Source: Viola odorata (taxonomy: Eukaryota > Streptophyta > Magnoliopsida > Malpighiales > Violaceae). Taken from it: a stretch of 64,000 nt of DNA. A program made the position numbers and the translations under genes. Below, piece by piece: positions 52,799-63,918 of this stretch. The stretch's first letter is position 1, and every line of letters begins with the position of its first letter. Below the pieces are notes generated by a model. The model was not told the DNA's origin and did no database searches. It was given only the letters and a program-made list of their open reading frames with translations. The stretch is taken from contig OY829538.1 in the NCBI GenBank assembly GCA_963691705.1, positions 33,934,836-33,998,835 of the forward strand, read 5' to 3'.

Positions 52799-52954
52799 GT
52801 CTAGTCATCACAGGATGGATCTGCTGAATCAGTTGATTGCTTCCTCATTGGTGAAGAAGTGAGTTGTTCTCACGCTACAAGGCACATTTCTTACCTATTT
52901 AATATTTATTTGTTATGTTAATTGACATAATTTGGTTGATAACCTGTTCATCAA
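52799..52954 (+). other. Upstream part of RPA-like fragment
   Basis: An ATG at 52815 opens MDLLNQLIASSLVKK before GTGAGTT, which could be a first exon and splice donor of the RPA-like gene. The phase does not join cleanly to 52955, so the exon is only suggested. Confidence 0.3.
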
Positions 52955-53239
52955 GGTGTTCCAGTTCGAATACATGTGTCAATGTCTTCTGATGCATCTG
53001 TGGTGCACGAGGGCAAGTTGATTGACGGAGAAATATACTACTCTCTTCAGTTCTTCTATACACAAGAAAATCAAGCATCGTACTGCATTACTGATCACAT
53101 TGCCAAACTTGATATACGGGAAGGAACAAAAATTGTAAAAGTCAGAGACGATGACGTCGGAATTCCAAAAAAGTTCTACTACATGACAGATTTCCCAACA
53201 ATTGTGAAAACACCATTTAATCACTGCCCTCTCTTTGGT

Positions 53240-53254
53240 AAGGAGTGGCTACTT
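53240..53254. other. LINE target-site duplication, left copy
   Basis: AAGGAGTGGCTACTT, repeated exactly at 56037-56051 after the poly(A). Confidence 0.9.
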
Positions 53255-55826
53255 GGCAAAGATTGCAGTGAAAAGGAACAACATTAGAGAGATAATGACG
53301 CCTAATGAAAGACTCACCGACCCGGGGGGCATTAAGCGGGCAGCTGTTCAGTACTACGAGACCTTTTTCAGATCCGTCCGTTGGAACAGGCCTCGGATGC
53401 AGGATTTGGGATTTCTGAAACTGACTGAGGATGAAGCGTCAAGGTTGGAGATGGAGGTGACTCGTGCAGAAATTTGGGAAGCGGTTAAAGATTGTGACGG
53501 TCAAAAAACACCAGGGCCGGATGGATTTTCTATGCGATTTTTGCAAAAGGCATGGCACATTATCGGAGATGACTACTGCAGATTGATTCAGGAATTCTTT
53601 AGGTCAGGGAAATTCCCATCAGGGGCAAATTCTTCGTTCTTGACTCTCATTCCGAAGATTAACGATGCGAAGAGGTTCAGTGAATATCGGCCCATAAGCT
53701 TAGTCAGTAGTTATTATAAGATTGTGTCCAAGGTCATGGCGAGGCGGTTGAGCGAGGTAATTACAAAAGTCATTAGTGAAGTGCAGCATGGATTCATTAA
53801 AGGAAAACAAACTCTAGACTGTGTCATGACAGCAAATGAGGTGGTCCATTACTTGCAGGAGACGAAACAACAAGGGCTGCTTTTTAAGCTGGATTTCGAG
53901 AAGGCATATGACTCCGTCGAATGGGAATACTTAGATGACGTGATGAGGCATATGGGATTCAGAGGGAGGTGGAGGAATTGGATTAAACAATGCATTAGCA
54001 CGAATAAGGTTTCCATACTAATTAATGGGTCACCTTCTGGCCAATTCTGTGTGGGTAGAGGCCTTCGGCAGGGATGCTCTATGTCGCCGTTCTTATTCAA
54101 TATTGCAGCGGAGGGTTTGCATCATCTATTTGTTAGAGCAGAAGAGGTTGGGATCCAGAGAGGTATAGGTAACCCATCAGCAGGGTGGAATCTGAGCCAT
54201 CTTCAGTTTGCGGACGATACTTTGGTTTTTGTGAATAACAATGAGGAGGAGATCCGGGGAGTGAAGGGTATTTTGAGATGGTACGATGCTTATTCAGGAC
54301 TTCGAGTTAACTTCCACAAAAGCACCTTGGTAGGAGTGAATCTGAGTGAGCAAATCGGAGGTATCTTAGCTACTCGAGCTGGTTGTAAGTATGAGGTACT
54401 CCCTTGTAAGTACTTGGGATCTCTGGTGGGCTTTAATCCCAGACGAAAATCAGGGTGGGAGTTCCTTATCCAGAAAATGAGGAAAAAACTTTCAACATGG
54501 AAGGGGCATCTACTCTCGATGGGGGGCCGTGTGACGTTGATCAAGTCAGCGCTAGCGAGTCTACCTATTTATAACATGTCTATTTACAGGATGCCTAAGT
54601 ACGTCGCTATTCAGTGCGAAGGAGTTATGCGACGCTTTCTTTGGAGTGGCTGCGATATTAACAAGGGGTTGGCTAAGGTGAACTGGAATGAAGTGACTCG
54701 ATCGACAGCGCTAGGGGGATTGGGAATTGGGAGGATACAAGACCGGAATATTTCGCTGCTTTTCAAATGGGTGTGGGAGATGCTGAGGGGTAGCAGGAAG
54801 TTGTGGGCGGATATCGTTCGTAGGCAATACAACCTCCTTTCCATTGGAGACTTGTGGAAGGAGAGGGAGGGGAGGATGTCCCCAATATGGCGTGATCTTT
54901 TGGGAGTTTGTGGTCGAGGAAGTGCCTTTTTCGACCTGTGGACCAACAACACTTCGATAAAAATTGGGGACGGGAGAAACACAGTCTTTTGGTGGGATAC
55001 TTGGGCAGGTAAGAAGCCATTGACCTTGGAGCATCGGCTATACCATATATCGACCAATCAGTATGGGATGGTCAATGAATTTGGTACATGGATCGATTCT
55101 GTTTGGGAATGGGAAACTGTGTGGAGGCGCGGTTTGTTTGAGTGGGAGAGAGACGAGTGGGTATGTTTGAGAGCTCAGTTACCTCTTCCCTGTAGGAGAT
55201 ATCAACATCAGGTTCTTCGTTGGGAATTAGATCAATCGGGGACATACACGGTGAATTCAGGGTATAAGAAATGGGAGGAATCTAGGTTTGAACCAGCTCC
55301 TCTACTTCGGTCTTGTTGGACTGGTCTAGCTCCATACCGAGTGGAATTTTTCCTTTGGTTAGCACTGCGAGAAAGAATTGTCACTAGGACTTTCCTAATG
55401 AAGCGAAACATGATTCCTGATTACTTGAATGTCTGCCCAATGTGCAACAGTGAACCGGAGAATGTTACTCACCTTTTCTTGCGTTGTGAGGTAGCTTCGG
55501 GTATTTGGGAGTTTATCATGCGTTGGCTTCAGGTGGTTTGGTGCCAGCCTCAAAATCTTTCGGACCTGTGGCGAACGTGGGAAAGTAATTTACCTTGTAC
55601 AAACAAGCAGACCGGTAGTGCTTGGAAAATCCTATTCTATGCGGTTATTTGGACAATATGGAAGACACGCAACGAAGTCGTGTTCAGACAAAAGGAGTAC
55701 AGTGACTCGAGGTGTCTTAATAGGATTTATTCTTTGTGGCATTGGTGGTTGAAAAGTAAGGACAACGGGTTCGCCTACAGTTTGTTCGATGTCCTTCAAT
55801 CCCCGGCATGGTTACTCAATCGGTGA
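53255..55826 (+). CDS. LINE ORF2 fragment: reverse transcriptase plus zf-RVT
   Basis: About 856 codons without a stop to TGA 55824-55826. RT motifs: KTPGPDGFSMRFLQKAW, SSFLTLIPKINDAKRFSEYR, FIKGKQTLDCV, FKLDFEKAYDSVEW, LRQGCSMSPFLFNIA and the catalytic FADDT at about 54208. Then LSMGGRVTLIKSALASLPIY and the plant-specific zf-RVT domain (LAPYRVEFFLWLALRERI, CPMCNSEPENVTHLFLRC). RT of L1 elements primes on nicked target DNA. The protein lacks its start and the apurinic endonuclease-like domain, so it cannot retrotranspose itself; catalytic RT residues are intact. Confidence 0.9.
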
Positions 55827-56036
55827 ATCGAAGCTCGGTTTTCTCAGATGTAGGTTGATGAGGAGTCAGGTCTAATAGTGGGCTAGGGAGTCAGTCCTGT
55901 GCCCTTTTCTTTGGGGCTTCGTTTGTTGTTGAGAACGTTTGTCGCACTGCTATTGAAGCAGTGTTTTGTAATCTTCAGTCATGTTCTTCATGACAATTCA
56001 TTTCAATATAACTTTCTGCTGATTAAAAAAAAAAAA
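53255..56036 (+). mobile_element. 5'-truncated L1-type LINE
   Basis: About 2.78 kb between two 15-bp direct repeats, with RT ORF, a 200-bp 3' UTR (55827-56024) and a 14-base A tail. Endonuclease domain and ORF1 are missing, the usual result of incomplete reverse transcription. The uninterrupted ORF and perfect duplication show recent insertion. Confidence 0.92.
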
Positions 56037-56051
56037 AAGGAGTGGCTACTT
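56037..56051. other. LINE target-site duplication, right copy
   Basis: AAGGAGTGGCTACTT; its first two A overlap the poly(A) tail. Confidence 0.9.
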
Positions 56052-56221
56052 AACAATCCTTAGCATCCTATTTTCCAGTTACAGGTTTCTGTTCGCTAAC
56101 ACATGATGCATGTTGACTATAAATTTTAGACACTTTGGGAGCTATTGTCAAATTTCATGACCTTGATTCCAAAGTTGTTCCAGCTAAGAACATGAATGAA
56201 CGCATGCGCGTGGAAACTTAA

Positions 56222-56760
56222 CGTTCTATAACCATTGAAGATCTATAGAGTTTCAATGGTTTAGATCTTCATCTAAAAAAAACCCACCAACGTTTTTTTT
56301 TGCATTTATTATAGAATAGTTTGGCTTTGTAATTCTGCACATTTAAAAAAGTTCTTCACTTCATTTCTTATTGGGAAACCAGACATACATGTTCTTCTTT
56401 AAATTTTCTAACTTATATAAAACTTATTAATTAAAAAAATAAAAATAAAGAGCCCAAATTAAAAAAAAAAGTAATTTAAATAACTACAAAACTATATTAT
56501 GATAAAATAACTACAAACAAAGTTCAAGTTCAATAAACCTCATTAACTCAATTACTTATTAAATAAAAAAAGTCAATAAAGAGCAATAAAAAACTATTAC
56601 AAATTAATCACCTTAGGTTAGAAATAAATATTCCTTTCAAATTAAAAAAATTATATTTAAACCTATGCCAAGACCGAAACGAACAGAAGTTACTCAGCCC
56701 AAGTCCAGTGAGGCTTACACACATTCAATTCAGCCCAATCGAAAAAATAATTGCTTTCCT
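56222..56760. other. AT-rich spacer
   Basis: Strongly A/T-rich with A and T runs (for example 56461-56470). No gene or repeat unit recognised. Confidence 0.5.
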
Positions 56761-56772
56761 GACCTTGCTGCC

Positions 56773-56781
56773 TATAAATAC
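56773..56781 (+). promoter_or_regulatory. TATA box of small ORF
   Basis: CTATAAATACACTC about 75 bp before the TTG that aligns with the start codon of the right-edge ORF. Confidence 0.5.
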
Positions 56782-56849
56782 ACTCAGCAGGTGCTTGCAT
56801 ACTTCATCACAATCACATCTATCATCATACAAATACAAAATCTATTCAC

Positions 56850-57256
56850 TTGAATCCTTTGCAAAAACAGTGACTTCCCCAAACTTGAGATCCTGCATCA
56901 ACAATATCCATGCCCTCCTTCACACTCATGATGATATGCTTGCTGACCTCAACAACCACCTCTACATTACAGAAGCCAAGATTGATGTTCTCAACCACCA
57001 AATCTCTGCCTTTAAAGTCGTTCTCACTCACCTGATGGATCCTGCCTGCCCTGCCTCAATACCATTTAAGTATTCTCACATCTTATCACCATGTTACCAG
57101 TTTTACCTCTCCATGAATGAACTGCTTGATGCTGAGCGCCACAACAAGTACACCCTTGAAGAGATCCACTCTAGTATTTACAATGGGAAGGAGAGGCTTC
57201 TTCATATGCTTACTGATGTAGAAGATGTTCTTCCCTTTGAGGAGAACTCCCCTTAA
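56850..57256 (+). pseudogene. Small helical ORF, related to right-edge ORF, unrecognised
   Basis: The clean open part runs from ATG 56936 to TAA 57254-57256: 106 residues, helical and charged (MLADLNNHLYITEAKIDVLN ... LDAERHNKYTLEEIHSSIYN), ending acidic (VEDVLPFEENSP). Upstream, 56850-56895 aligns by eye with the first 45 bases of the ORF at 63919 but has TTG for ATG, an early stop and a small deletion, so the original N-terminus is lost. I do not recognise a family. In layout (short, helical, acidic tail, TATA box close by) it recalls gene A, but I cannot show homology. Confidence 0.4.
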
Positions 57257-58589
57257 GCATCAACCGATCAATGATGGAGCAACACCTATGGCCTGAGCAC
57301 ACTTTTGTTATTATTATTATGAAATGTAATCTGTATTTCCTGACTACTACTAGAGTAACCATCTTTCCTATACATACCATCTAGGACTACTTAGTACTCG
57401 CTGCTTCTCTGGCCTCTTTTTTGGTTTTGAACCCTACATGTATGCCTCATAATATCTCGTCAGAGATATAATTGTAGGTGCTTTATCACTGCTGCTCCAT
57501 ATATCAATCTTTATTATATAACTACCTTTTGCTTCCGTTATTCAAAGTTCAATGAGTCCTAACATGAATCAAACACTTCTGACAAATGCTTCAATTCATT
57601 TAAATCCATTTTATGACCATTTAAACAAGATAGATGAAAAAGGGTTAACTGCAAAGAAACTATTTGGTTAAAATCTAACATGCCTTACATTTGGACATAA
57701 ATTAAAACAAACCATTTCTTTTACTGGAGAACTAAACTGTGTTAAAGATGTCACCCGAACAGTTCCCATATAGCAGATATGCATTATACTATAAATGTAG
57801 AAAAACGTGTCTAGCACCAAGCCAAAATACAATGTATCACTTACCATTAAAGATTTTTTCATATGATTATTTCTCACACCAAATCTGCAAACCAAAATAC
57901 CATGTTTGTTAATTCTAATACATTCTGGTAACATTATTCAAGTTGACATACTTAATATATGAATAAATTGTTCTTTATTCATGCATGAGATGAAACCAAT
58001 TAAACTGGAATGTACACCAACCCTATAAATGTCAGAACAAATCTAATAATAGAACATGCCTCTAAGCTGCAATACACAGTCAACTGGCACAATGATAACC
58101 ACACTTTAAATGCCCTTAAAATCAGCTATACCACTGCAAACCCATACCTACAGCCCATTAAGTTTCCAACTTTGCCGATATGACTGTCTTCAGCCTAACA
58201 AACAGTTTCTTACTTAAACAGAGTGTGCACAACACAGTAAACTGTACGTAAACTATTAAGCTGCATTTACTTACGGAATTTTTTTTGTTATTTCTATTTT
58301 CTGAAAATTGAAATTTTATTTCACTACTACAGTACGTTCTTTGTTTTCCAACTTTCATTTTCCAGTCTTAAAAAACTCGAAATCATATTCACCTAAAAAC
58401 TATTTCTTATTTTTTTGAAAAACAAAAGCTACTACTTTTGTTAAATCAATTTTATTTTAATTAAAAAACAATGCTAATGTTTTTTTTTAAATTAATAAAC
58501 TAAATAGTAGCCCATTTTAAGTTTGTTATAGATCAAATATAAATATACTAAATATATTCATGTCTAAATTCAAAAGCACAAGCCATATA
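57257..58589. other. Intergenic, nothing recognised
   Basis: AT-rich. Short chance frames only. 58260-58460 contains ttttctgaaaattgaaatttt-like words reminiscent of the Harbinger ends but is not clearly an arm. Confidence 0.5.
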
Positions 58590-58885
58590 GGAGCTGTAAA
58601 ATTTTGGAAAATTTTCTGAAATTTTTTCAAAAATTGAAGGTTTTTCCAAAATGGAAAATTTTCAGTAAATTTTTCAGTTTTTCAAAATTTTCCAATTTTT
58701 CAGAATTAACACTACAAATTTAGAAAATTCTGCAAACGTCATATTTGAAATTTTCCAAATTTTCCAAAAAAAAAAAAATCTAAATTACTTTTTTTTTCTC
58801 CAGTTCAACAGATCCATATTGTTAATCTAAAAAGAAACAATGTTATTTTAGACATGTCTACCATCGTAATTTTGATATGCTAAAT
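58590..58885 (+). repeat. Harbinger left inverted repeat
   Basis: Matches the reverse complement of the right end with gaps; the best parts are 'tttagaaaattctgcaaac' (about 58719) with gtcatatttg, and ttttagacatgtctacc at 58843. Confidence 0.7.
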
Positions 58886-59038
58886 CTATTCGTGTTAAAA
58901 ATCAAATATAAATATAATAATTTCGTTCATGAAAATAAAATATATGTAAAATAGTCTTGAATTATTTGTTTATGACGTGAATACTACAAATTTAAACATT
59001 CAAAACGTACTTAATTTAACTTGTTACTTCTTTATATC

Positions 59039-60474
59039 CTAACAATTATTATAATTAGTCCATAATTGGTCTGTAATATCTTCTCTAACCGCATTCATTA
59101 GTTGTTGTTGGGACATATCCACTTGAATACCTTCTTGCGTCACAGTAGCTTCGTTCTCGTTTAAATTTTGCTGACCTTCTGTACCATATTCTATGAATAG
59201 TCGATCAACTCTATCTTCCATTCGAATAAAGTTGTGTAGTGTACAACAAGCTAGAGGTAAATCCTTTGATGACGAAGAGGATAATTTGGAATGGACTTTA
59301 AGATTGGAAATCTAACTTTCAGAACACCAAAAGCCCTTTCAATCAAATTTCGCAATGACGAATGTCGATAGTTAAACAATGCATATATTCTTGTTATCCT
59401 TCCTCGTCCACGAAAATCATTTAAGTGATACCGTTCACCACGATAAGGAGCTAAAAAATCCAGGAATATTTGGATAACTAGCATCAACTGCATAATAGTA
59501 GTCTGCAAAAGATAAATAGCAATTAACTTTAGTAGTAAATCATTAATGTAACAAGTAATAAATATTGTTATGAATTACAAAAATAATATTTTACCAGCTG
59601 TAGGCATAGGAAAACTATTATCTTGTCTTGTCAATGCATCAAGCATCAAGAAAGACGCGTGAATCATTAGTTGTGCCTTCCCAACCAGTATACATAAAGG
59701 TAAACGTCATATCATGCGAACACGCCGCCATAACATTTTGAGTAACAAGTATTTTTCTACCCCGAATTTTTTTTTGTTTGTTTGCAGGACACCAAGCTGC
59801 GACATGAGTACCATCTATAGCACCTATGCATTTCTAAAAGGCAAAAAATTACACATAGATAAGTTAAATATTCAAACATAATTCTATTTATTTAGTCATC
59901 ATGAATTTATAATAAACGTGCATACCTGAAAATATGGATACCATCTAACATTTGCTTGAATTTCTAGTTGAATGGGTCCTCTTTCAACATGTCTGATCAA
60001 ATGAGTTCCTAAACGAACTAAAGCGCGTATCACTTCCTTAACCCAACATGAGACTGTTGCAGTTGAATGCTAAAATCGTTCTACCACCACCCTTTGAGTT
60101 ATTCTATGACATAATACAGTCAATCTCATTGCCACACCCTCTTCCAAACTAGTTGCACATGAGTTATGTAAGTTGAACCCTCTCAGCCTATCACATAAGT
60201 TCAGAAACACATGTGGCTTCATACGAAAACTGTCGTAGCATCTAATTGAATTTTCCAGTAAAACTTCAATAACATATGGTCTACCGGTGAGTATAGATGT
60301 GCGGCAAGGTATTCTATCAATGAAACTATTTTCACTTTCCATTAACATACGAAGGAGCATAACATCCTCGAAGTCGTCATCAACATCAGTAGAACTATCA
60401 CTACTTGAATTAATAACAGAAGTATTAGAAATGTTCTGAAAATATTTTGACATTTCACCTGCATTATTAAACAA
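59039..60474 (-). pseudogene. PIF/Harbinger DDE transposase
   Basis: HARBI1-type nuclease that cuts and joins the transposon ends. Exon 1 60474-59926 (IPCRTSILTGRPYVIEVLL, FRMKPHVFLNLCDRLR), with TAG 60070-60072 within it. Exon 2 59833-59595 (KCIGAIDGTHVAAWCPAN with the first catalytic Asp; FMYTGWEGTTNDSRVF with the second). Exon 3 from 59502 (YYYAVDASYPNIPGF; LFNYRHSSLRNLIERAFGVLK with the catalytic Glu) to a C-terminus at 59039 (MEDRVDRLFIEYG ... AVREDITDQLW). A T-run frameshift at about 59455 and another break near 59250 inactivate it. GT-AG introns fit between exons. Confidence 0.82.
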
Positions 60475-60655
60475 TTGTTTGTATTAGTTATACCAATTTA
60501 AAAATTAGATAAATTGACAAGTTAATTGACAATAATACTGAACATAAGTGTCATTATCTTGTACCAGCATACAAAATAACTAAGTCATAAACATTTGAAA
60601 ACAACCTACAAATAAAACTCAAAACAAGTTTATATGATTTTAAAACAAGCCACGA

Positions 60656-61650
60656 TCATTCTAAAGACTTCAACCAGGACTTCCTCCTCACAATGGACAT
60701 CTTGGTGAACACTTTCCTCCAATGAGATTCTTTGAACTGCACAAGTGCATTGTTATAAGAGGCATCCGAAATATTTAAACTCTCTAACGCATCCATGCAC
60801 GCATAAATAGAGTATGTATCTCGTGTTGAACTTGTAACTTCAGGTTGCTCTCTTGTATACTTCTTTATTTTTGCTGCAAAATATTCAGCCTTAGCACTTA
60901 CAGATGATGCGAACACCTCCATACAAGAGTCCCACTTACTAGAACCTCTTTTTTTAACAGCCTACAGTCTGAAATATTATCCTCCGCAACACGTTTTCCT
61001 TTTGAGCTCCCACCACCAGACTTTTCTTCTTAAATTTCATGACCATCTTTAGGTACATGAACACCATATTTCATGAAATCTTCTTCATTTTGGTGCTCTT
61101 CATCTTAGGTTGGCGGCAATTGCGTAGAAGCATGATGGAGATGTCCAGTAGTGGTAGATTTGTTAAACACTTGACCAAGGAGCTCATAGTTCTGACAACC
61201 TTTATTTCTAAATGTCTTATAGATCTTATTTTTCTGCAAAGAAAATAAACAACATTGAATTTAATCAAAATTCAGAAATTTTATGATATGAATTACTAAA
61301 GAAACTTGTAAGGAAACGTAACATACCATGAAAAATATTTGTCACACATCTTTAGATGCATTCACATTGTTTAAACTTGATTGGTAGGTGACTCCTGTAT
61401 GGTCTAACAAATCTAAAAATTGTCGATGTTTTTGTCGCAGTCGATTGTATTTGCTCAACAACTTGACTGCTCAAAATCGTTCGCCGGTAGCTAAGTATAA
61501 ATCGTTATCCATGTCTTACCAATCCGTACCTTTAAAACTAGGAGTACCATTTTGATCTACCTTAACTCTCTCGTACAATATTGATAAAAATTTCCTTTCA
61601 GTTGCATCGGACCATTTACCATCCTCTGATCCATCATTTCTTCTTCCCAT
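60656..61650 (-). pseudogene. Harbinger Myb/SANT-like accessory protein
   Basis: PIF/Harbinger elements need a second protein with a Myb/SANT-like fold that binds DNA and the transposase. From ATG 61650: GKWSDATERKFLSILYERVK, then a stop where Trp is followed by D, LLSKYNRLRQKHRQFLDLL and DHTGVTYQSSLNNVNASKDV, matching the MYB_DNA-bind_3 pattern. After an intron (donor near 61325) a middle exon reads KIYKTFRNKGCQNYELL. The last part, 60922-60656, is an open frame (MEVFASSVSAKAEYFAAKI ... FTKMSIVRRKSWLKSLE) typical of the C-terminal region of these proteins. Three stops in the first exon and others later make it non-functional. Confidence 0.75.
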
Positions 61651-61915
61651 CTAAATCATCAATCATTATAACTTAAGAGGTGACATTCAAAATATCATTT
61701 TTTTTCCTTTATACTACTAAAATCTTTCTTATAATTACCAAAATAACAATATTTAAGCATTAAAAATTCTATATATATATTGTCAATATATTTTGGTAAT
61801 GTGAATATGAGAAATTATATGCAGTATATATATATATAATTTAATACCAATAATAATCAACAAGTTAATTAATTGACAACAAAATAAAAATAATTTTTTT
61901 GTTTTCTTTTTGCAG

Positions 61916-61999
61916 ACAGACAAAGCATCAATGCTAGATGAGGTGATAGAGTACTTGAAATAACTACATGCACAAATTCAAATGATAGCCAACATGAGA
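61916..61999 (+). pseudogene. Captured exon of a bHLH transcription factor (PIF/UNE10-like)
   Basis: After a perfect pyrimidine-tract acceptor ending TGCAG at 61915, the plus strand reads TDKASMLDEVIEYLK, stop, LHAQIQMIANM. TDKASMLDEVIEYLK is the second helix of the bHLH domain of plant PIF/UNE10-type factors and begins exactly at the exon border used by those genes. The stop (TAA) stands where Gln (CAA) is usual. It lies inside the Harbinger inverted repeats and on the opposite strand to the transposase. Only this exon piece is present. Confidence 0.75.
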
Positions 62000-62004
62000 A
62001 ACCT

Positions 62005-62262
62005 TCTAAGGAGGCGGCTGCGACGGATCTGCTGATGGAGGAGGCGACGATGGAGGAGGAGGAGGCAGGAGGTGGGCGGCTGCGATGGAAGAGGCGACGG
62101 ATGAAGAAGTTGAGATAGGCGGCTACAATGGAGGTGGGCGGCGGGACGGATTTGCTGATGGAGGTGGGCGGCGGGACGGATTTGCTGATAGAGGTGGGCG
62201 GCTGCGATGGAGGAGGCTGCTGGAGGTGGGCGGCGACGACAGATGAAGAAGTTGAGAGATAG
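62005..62262. repeat. GC-rich imperfect repeat inside Harbinger element
   Basis: Units of 'ggaggtgggcggcgggacgg' and atttgctgatggaggtgggc type, 30-60 bp, in an otherwise AT-rich element. It directly follows the captured bHLH piece and lies upstream of the Myb-like gene on the minus strand, so it may be captured host sequence. Pro/His-rich minus-strand frames are compositional. Confidence 0.6.
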
Positions 62263-62589
62263 GAAAGGAAATGTGTGTGTGTGCAAGTGTAGAAAATAGG
62301 GTTGGGGAGTGTGCAGGTGTAAATAATAAGGGGGTAAATAAATAGGTGTAAATAATAGTATTTTTGGTACTGTGCATTCTAAAGAAATGGGGGATTAATA
62401 TTTTGTTATTAATAATTTTTAATGTTTGTAATTCTAATGTTCCAAGTTATATTTTTACTTATATTATTAGTATTTATTAAACTAATGTTTGGATTCTTGG
62501 TTAATTAAAACAATTGGAATATTGGAATCAATTTACTAGGATTAATTTTAGATAAATATCAATTAAGAAAATATTTTTAGTACAATTTT

Positions 62590-62836
62590 TTTAATCTACA
62601 TATTAATTATCAAAATTACGAGGGTAGACATGTCTAAAATAATTTTTTTTTTAGATTAATTTTTTTTTGGAAAATATTAGAAAACTACAAATATGACATT
62701 TCCAGAATTTTCTAAATTTATAGTATTAATTCTGAAAAACTGAAATATTTTCTAAAAAATTTCCATTTTAGAAAACAGAGACGGTGAAACTCGTTTTAGG
62801 AAATTTTCCAGTTTTTAGAAAATTTCTAAACAGCCC
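62590..62836 (-). repeat. Harbinger right inverted repeat
   Basis: Reverse complement matches 58590-58885; best matched blocks at 62612-62645 (gggtagacatgtctaaaat) and 62700-62745. Confidence 0.7.
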
Positions 62837-63850
62837 ACTATTATACAATACTAACTTAAATTATTACTTCCTGTAGTATTTCATTCCCTAAACCGTACCT
62901 TCCTCTGACACAACCAAACTTATTCTTCCTCCTTTCATGAGAAAACATGACTTAATATTAGTAAATTTTTAATTTTTTTAATATAATATACTACAAATCA
63001 AATCTTAACAAAAATAATTAATTAATTATTGTGCACTTTGCTACCATTATGCAAAACGGACAGGTTAACTACTGCTTCCATAAACTACTGTTAATGAAAA
63101 GAAAATTTGAAATCAATTTTTGGATAAATATTAACTACAATCATAACCATTTTATACAAAACTGACAACTTAACTACTGGTTCCATAACCTATTGTTGAG
63201 GAAAAGTAAAAGACAGAACCATGATTTATACAATTTGATAAGCTAACTGATACTCTCATAAAATTCTTTTGATAATAAGAAAATAGAAAATCACTATTGC
63301 TGAAAGGGCTCAACGCCTCAAGCCTCACTGACCCCAGTTTAATTATTCTTGACATGCAAACAACACATTCAGCTCCCATTCCCAACACATCTTATGAACC
63401 AAGCTATTGACCCTATTTTCCTAAAGCATATCAGTAACAACTATCTACTCTACAATTACTAACGATTTTCTTCAACAAACACCTTCATTACTAGAGATTG
63501 CACTTAGTCACAAATACATTTTTCCGTAACAGATCATTGCAAATATCTACCCCATAATGACTCCTGATTTTCTTCAATAAACACTTACATTATTATAGAT
63601 TGTACTCATCACCCCATAATGACTCATGCTTAATTCAGACCAATAAAGAAACTCAAGCTCAATTCATGCAAAGAGATAGCTTTTACAAACCTTCAACCTT
63701 TTTCCAACCATATTCACTAATTGCTTTAGTTACTTACCAACAGAACTAACCAACTGAATGAACCTACTTAACTGGATGTGAACAAGTATTCACTAATAAA
63801 TATCAATTTTCATATTACATCCCATCCTCACATGACGTTACACGTTCATA
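62837..63850. other. Intergenic, nothing recognised
   Basis: AT-rich with loosely repeated phrases: 'actactgcttccataaacta' at about 63067 and ttaactactggttccataac at about 63171, suggesting an old local duplication of roughly 105 bp. No gene seen. Confidence 0.4.
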
Positions 63851-63852
63851 CC

Positions 63853-63863
63853 CCTTTAAATAG
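63853..63863 (+). promoter_or_regulatory. TATA-like box of right-edge ORF
   Basis: CTTTAAATAGG about 60 bp before ATG 63919, close to the spacing seen for the ORF at 56850. Confidence 0.4.
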
Positions 63864-63918
63864 GTTACATCTGCACCGTTTGATTTGCCTAACTTAGTTC
63901 TCACCAATCACCCAAAAA

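Larger units (their letters stand above)
52955..56221 (+). pseudogene. RPA1/DUF223-like gene fragment split by a LINE
   Basis: First part 52955-53254: VPVRIHVSMSSDASVVHEGK, then KLIDGEIYYSLQFFYTQEN and KVRDDDVGIPKKFYYMTDF, a layout matching plant DUF223 / replication protein A1-like OB folds, which bind single-stranded DNA. After the LINE the frame ends NNP and stop at 56061-56063, or is spliced on to a second part (about 56130-56221) reading TLGAIVKFHDLDSKVV, the expected start of the next OB fold. DUF223 proteins occur as host genes and as Helitron cargo; I see no Helitron helicase here. Too short to be active, and cut by the Tat LTR region upstream. Confidence 0.5.
58590..62836 (-). mobile_element. 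PIF/Harbinger DNA transposon, degenerate
   Basis: About 4.2 kb bounded by long imperfect inverted repeats (58590-58885 and about 62590-62836) and containing both genes expected of the superfamily on the minus strand: a Myb/SANT-like protein and a DDE transposase. Both carry stops and frameshifts. Outer ends read GGAGCTGTAAAA and, reversed, GGGCTGTTTAGAA. I could not confirm a 3-bp duplication. It also holds a captured bHLH exon and a GC-rich repeat. Confidence 0.75.

Noticed and set aside
52955..56221. Helitron
   Set aside because: A DUF223/RPA-like domain alone does not make a Helitron; no Rep/helicase motif and no terminal hairpin with CTRR was found.
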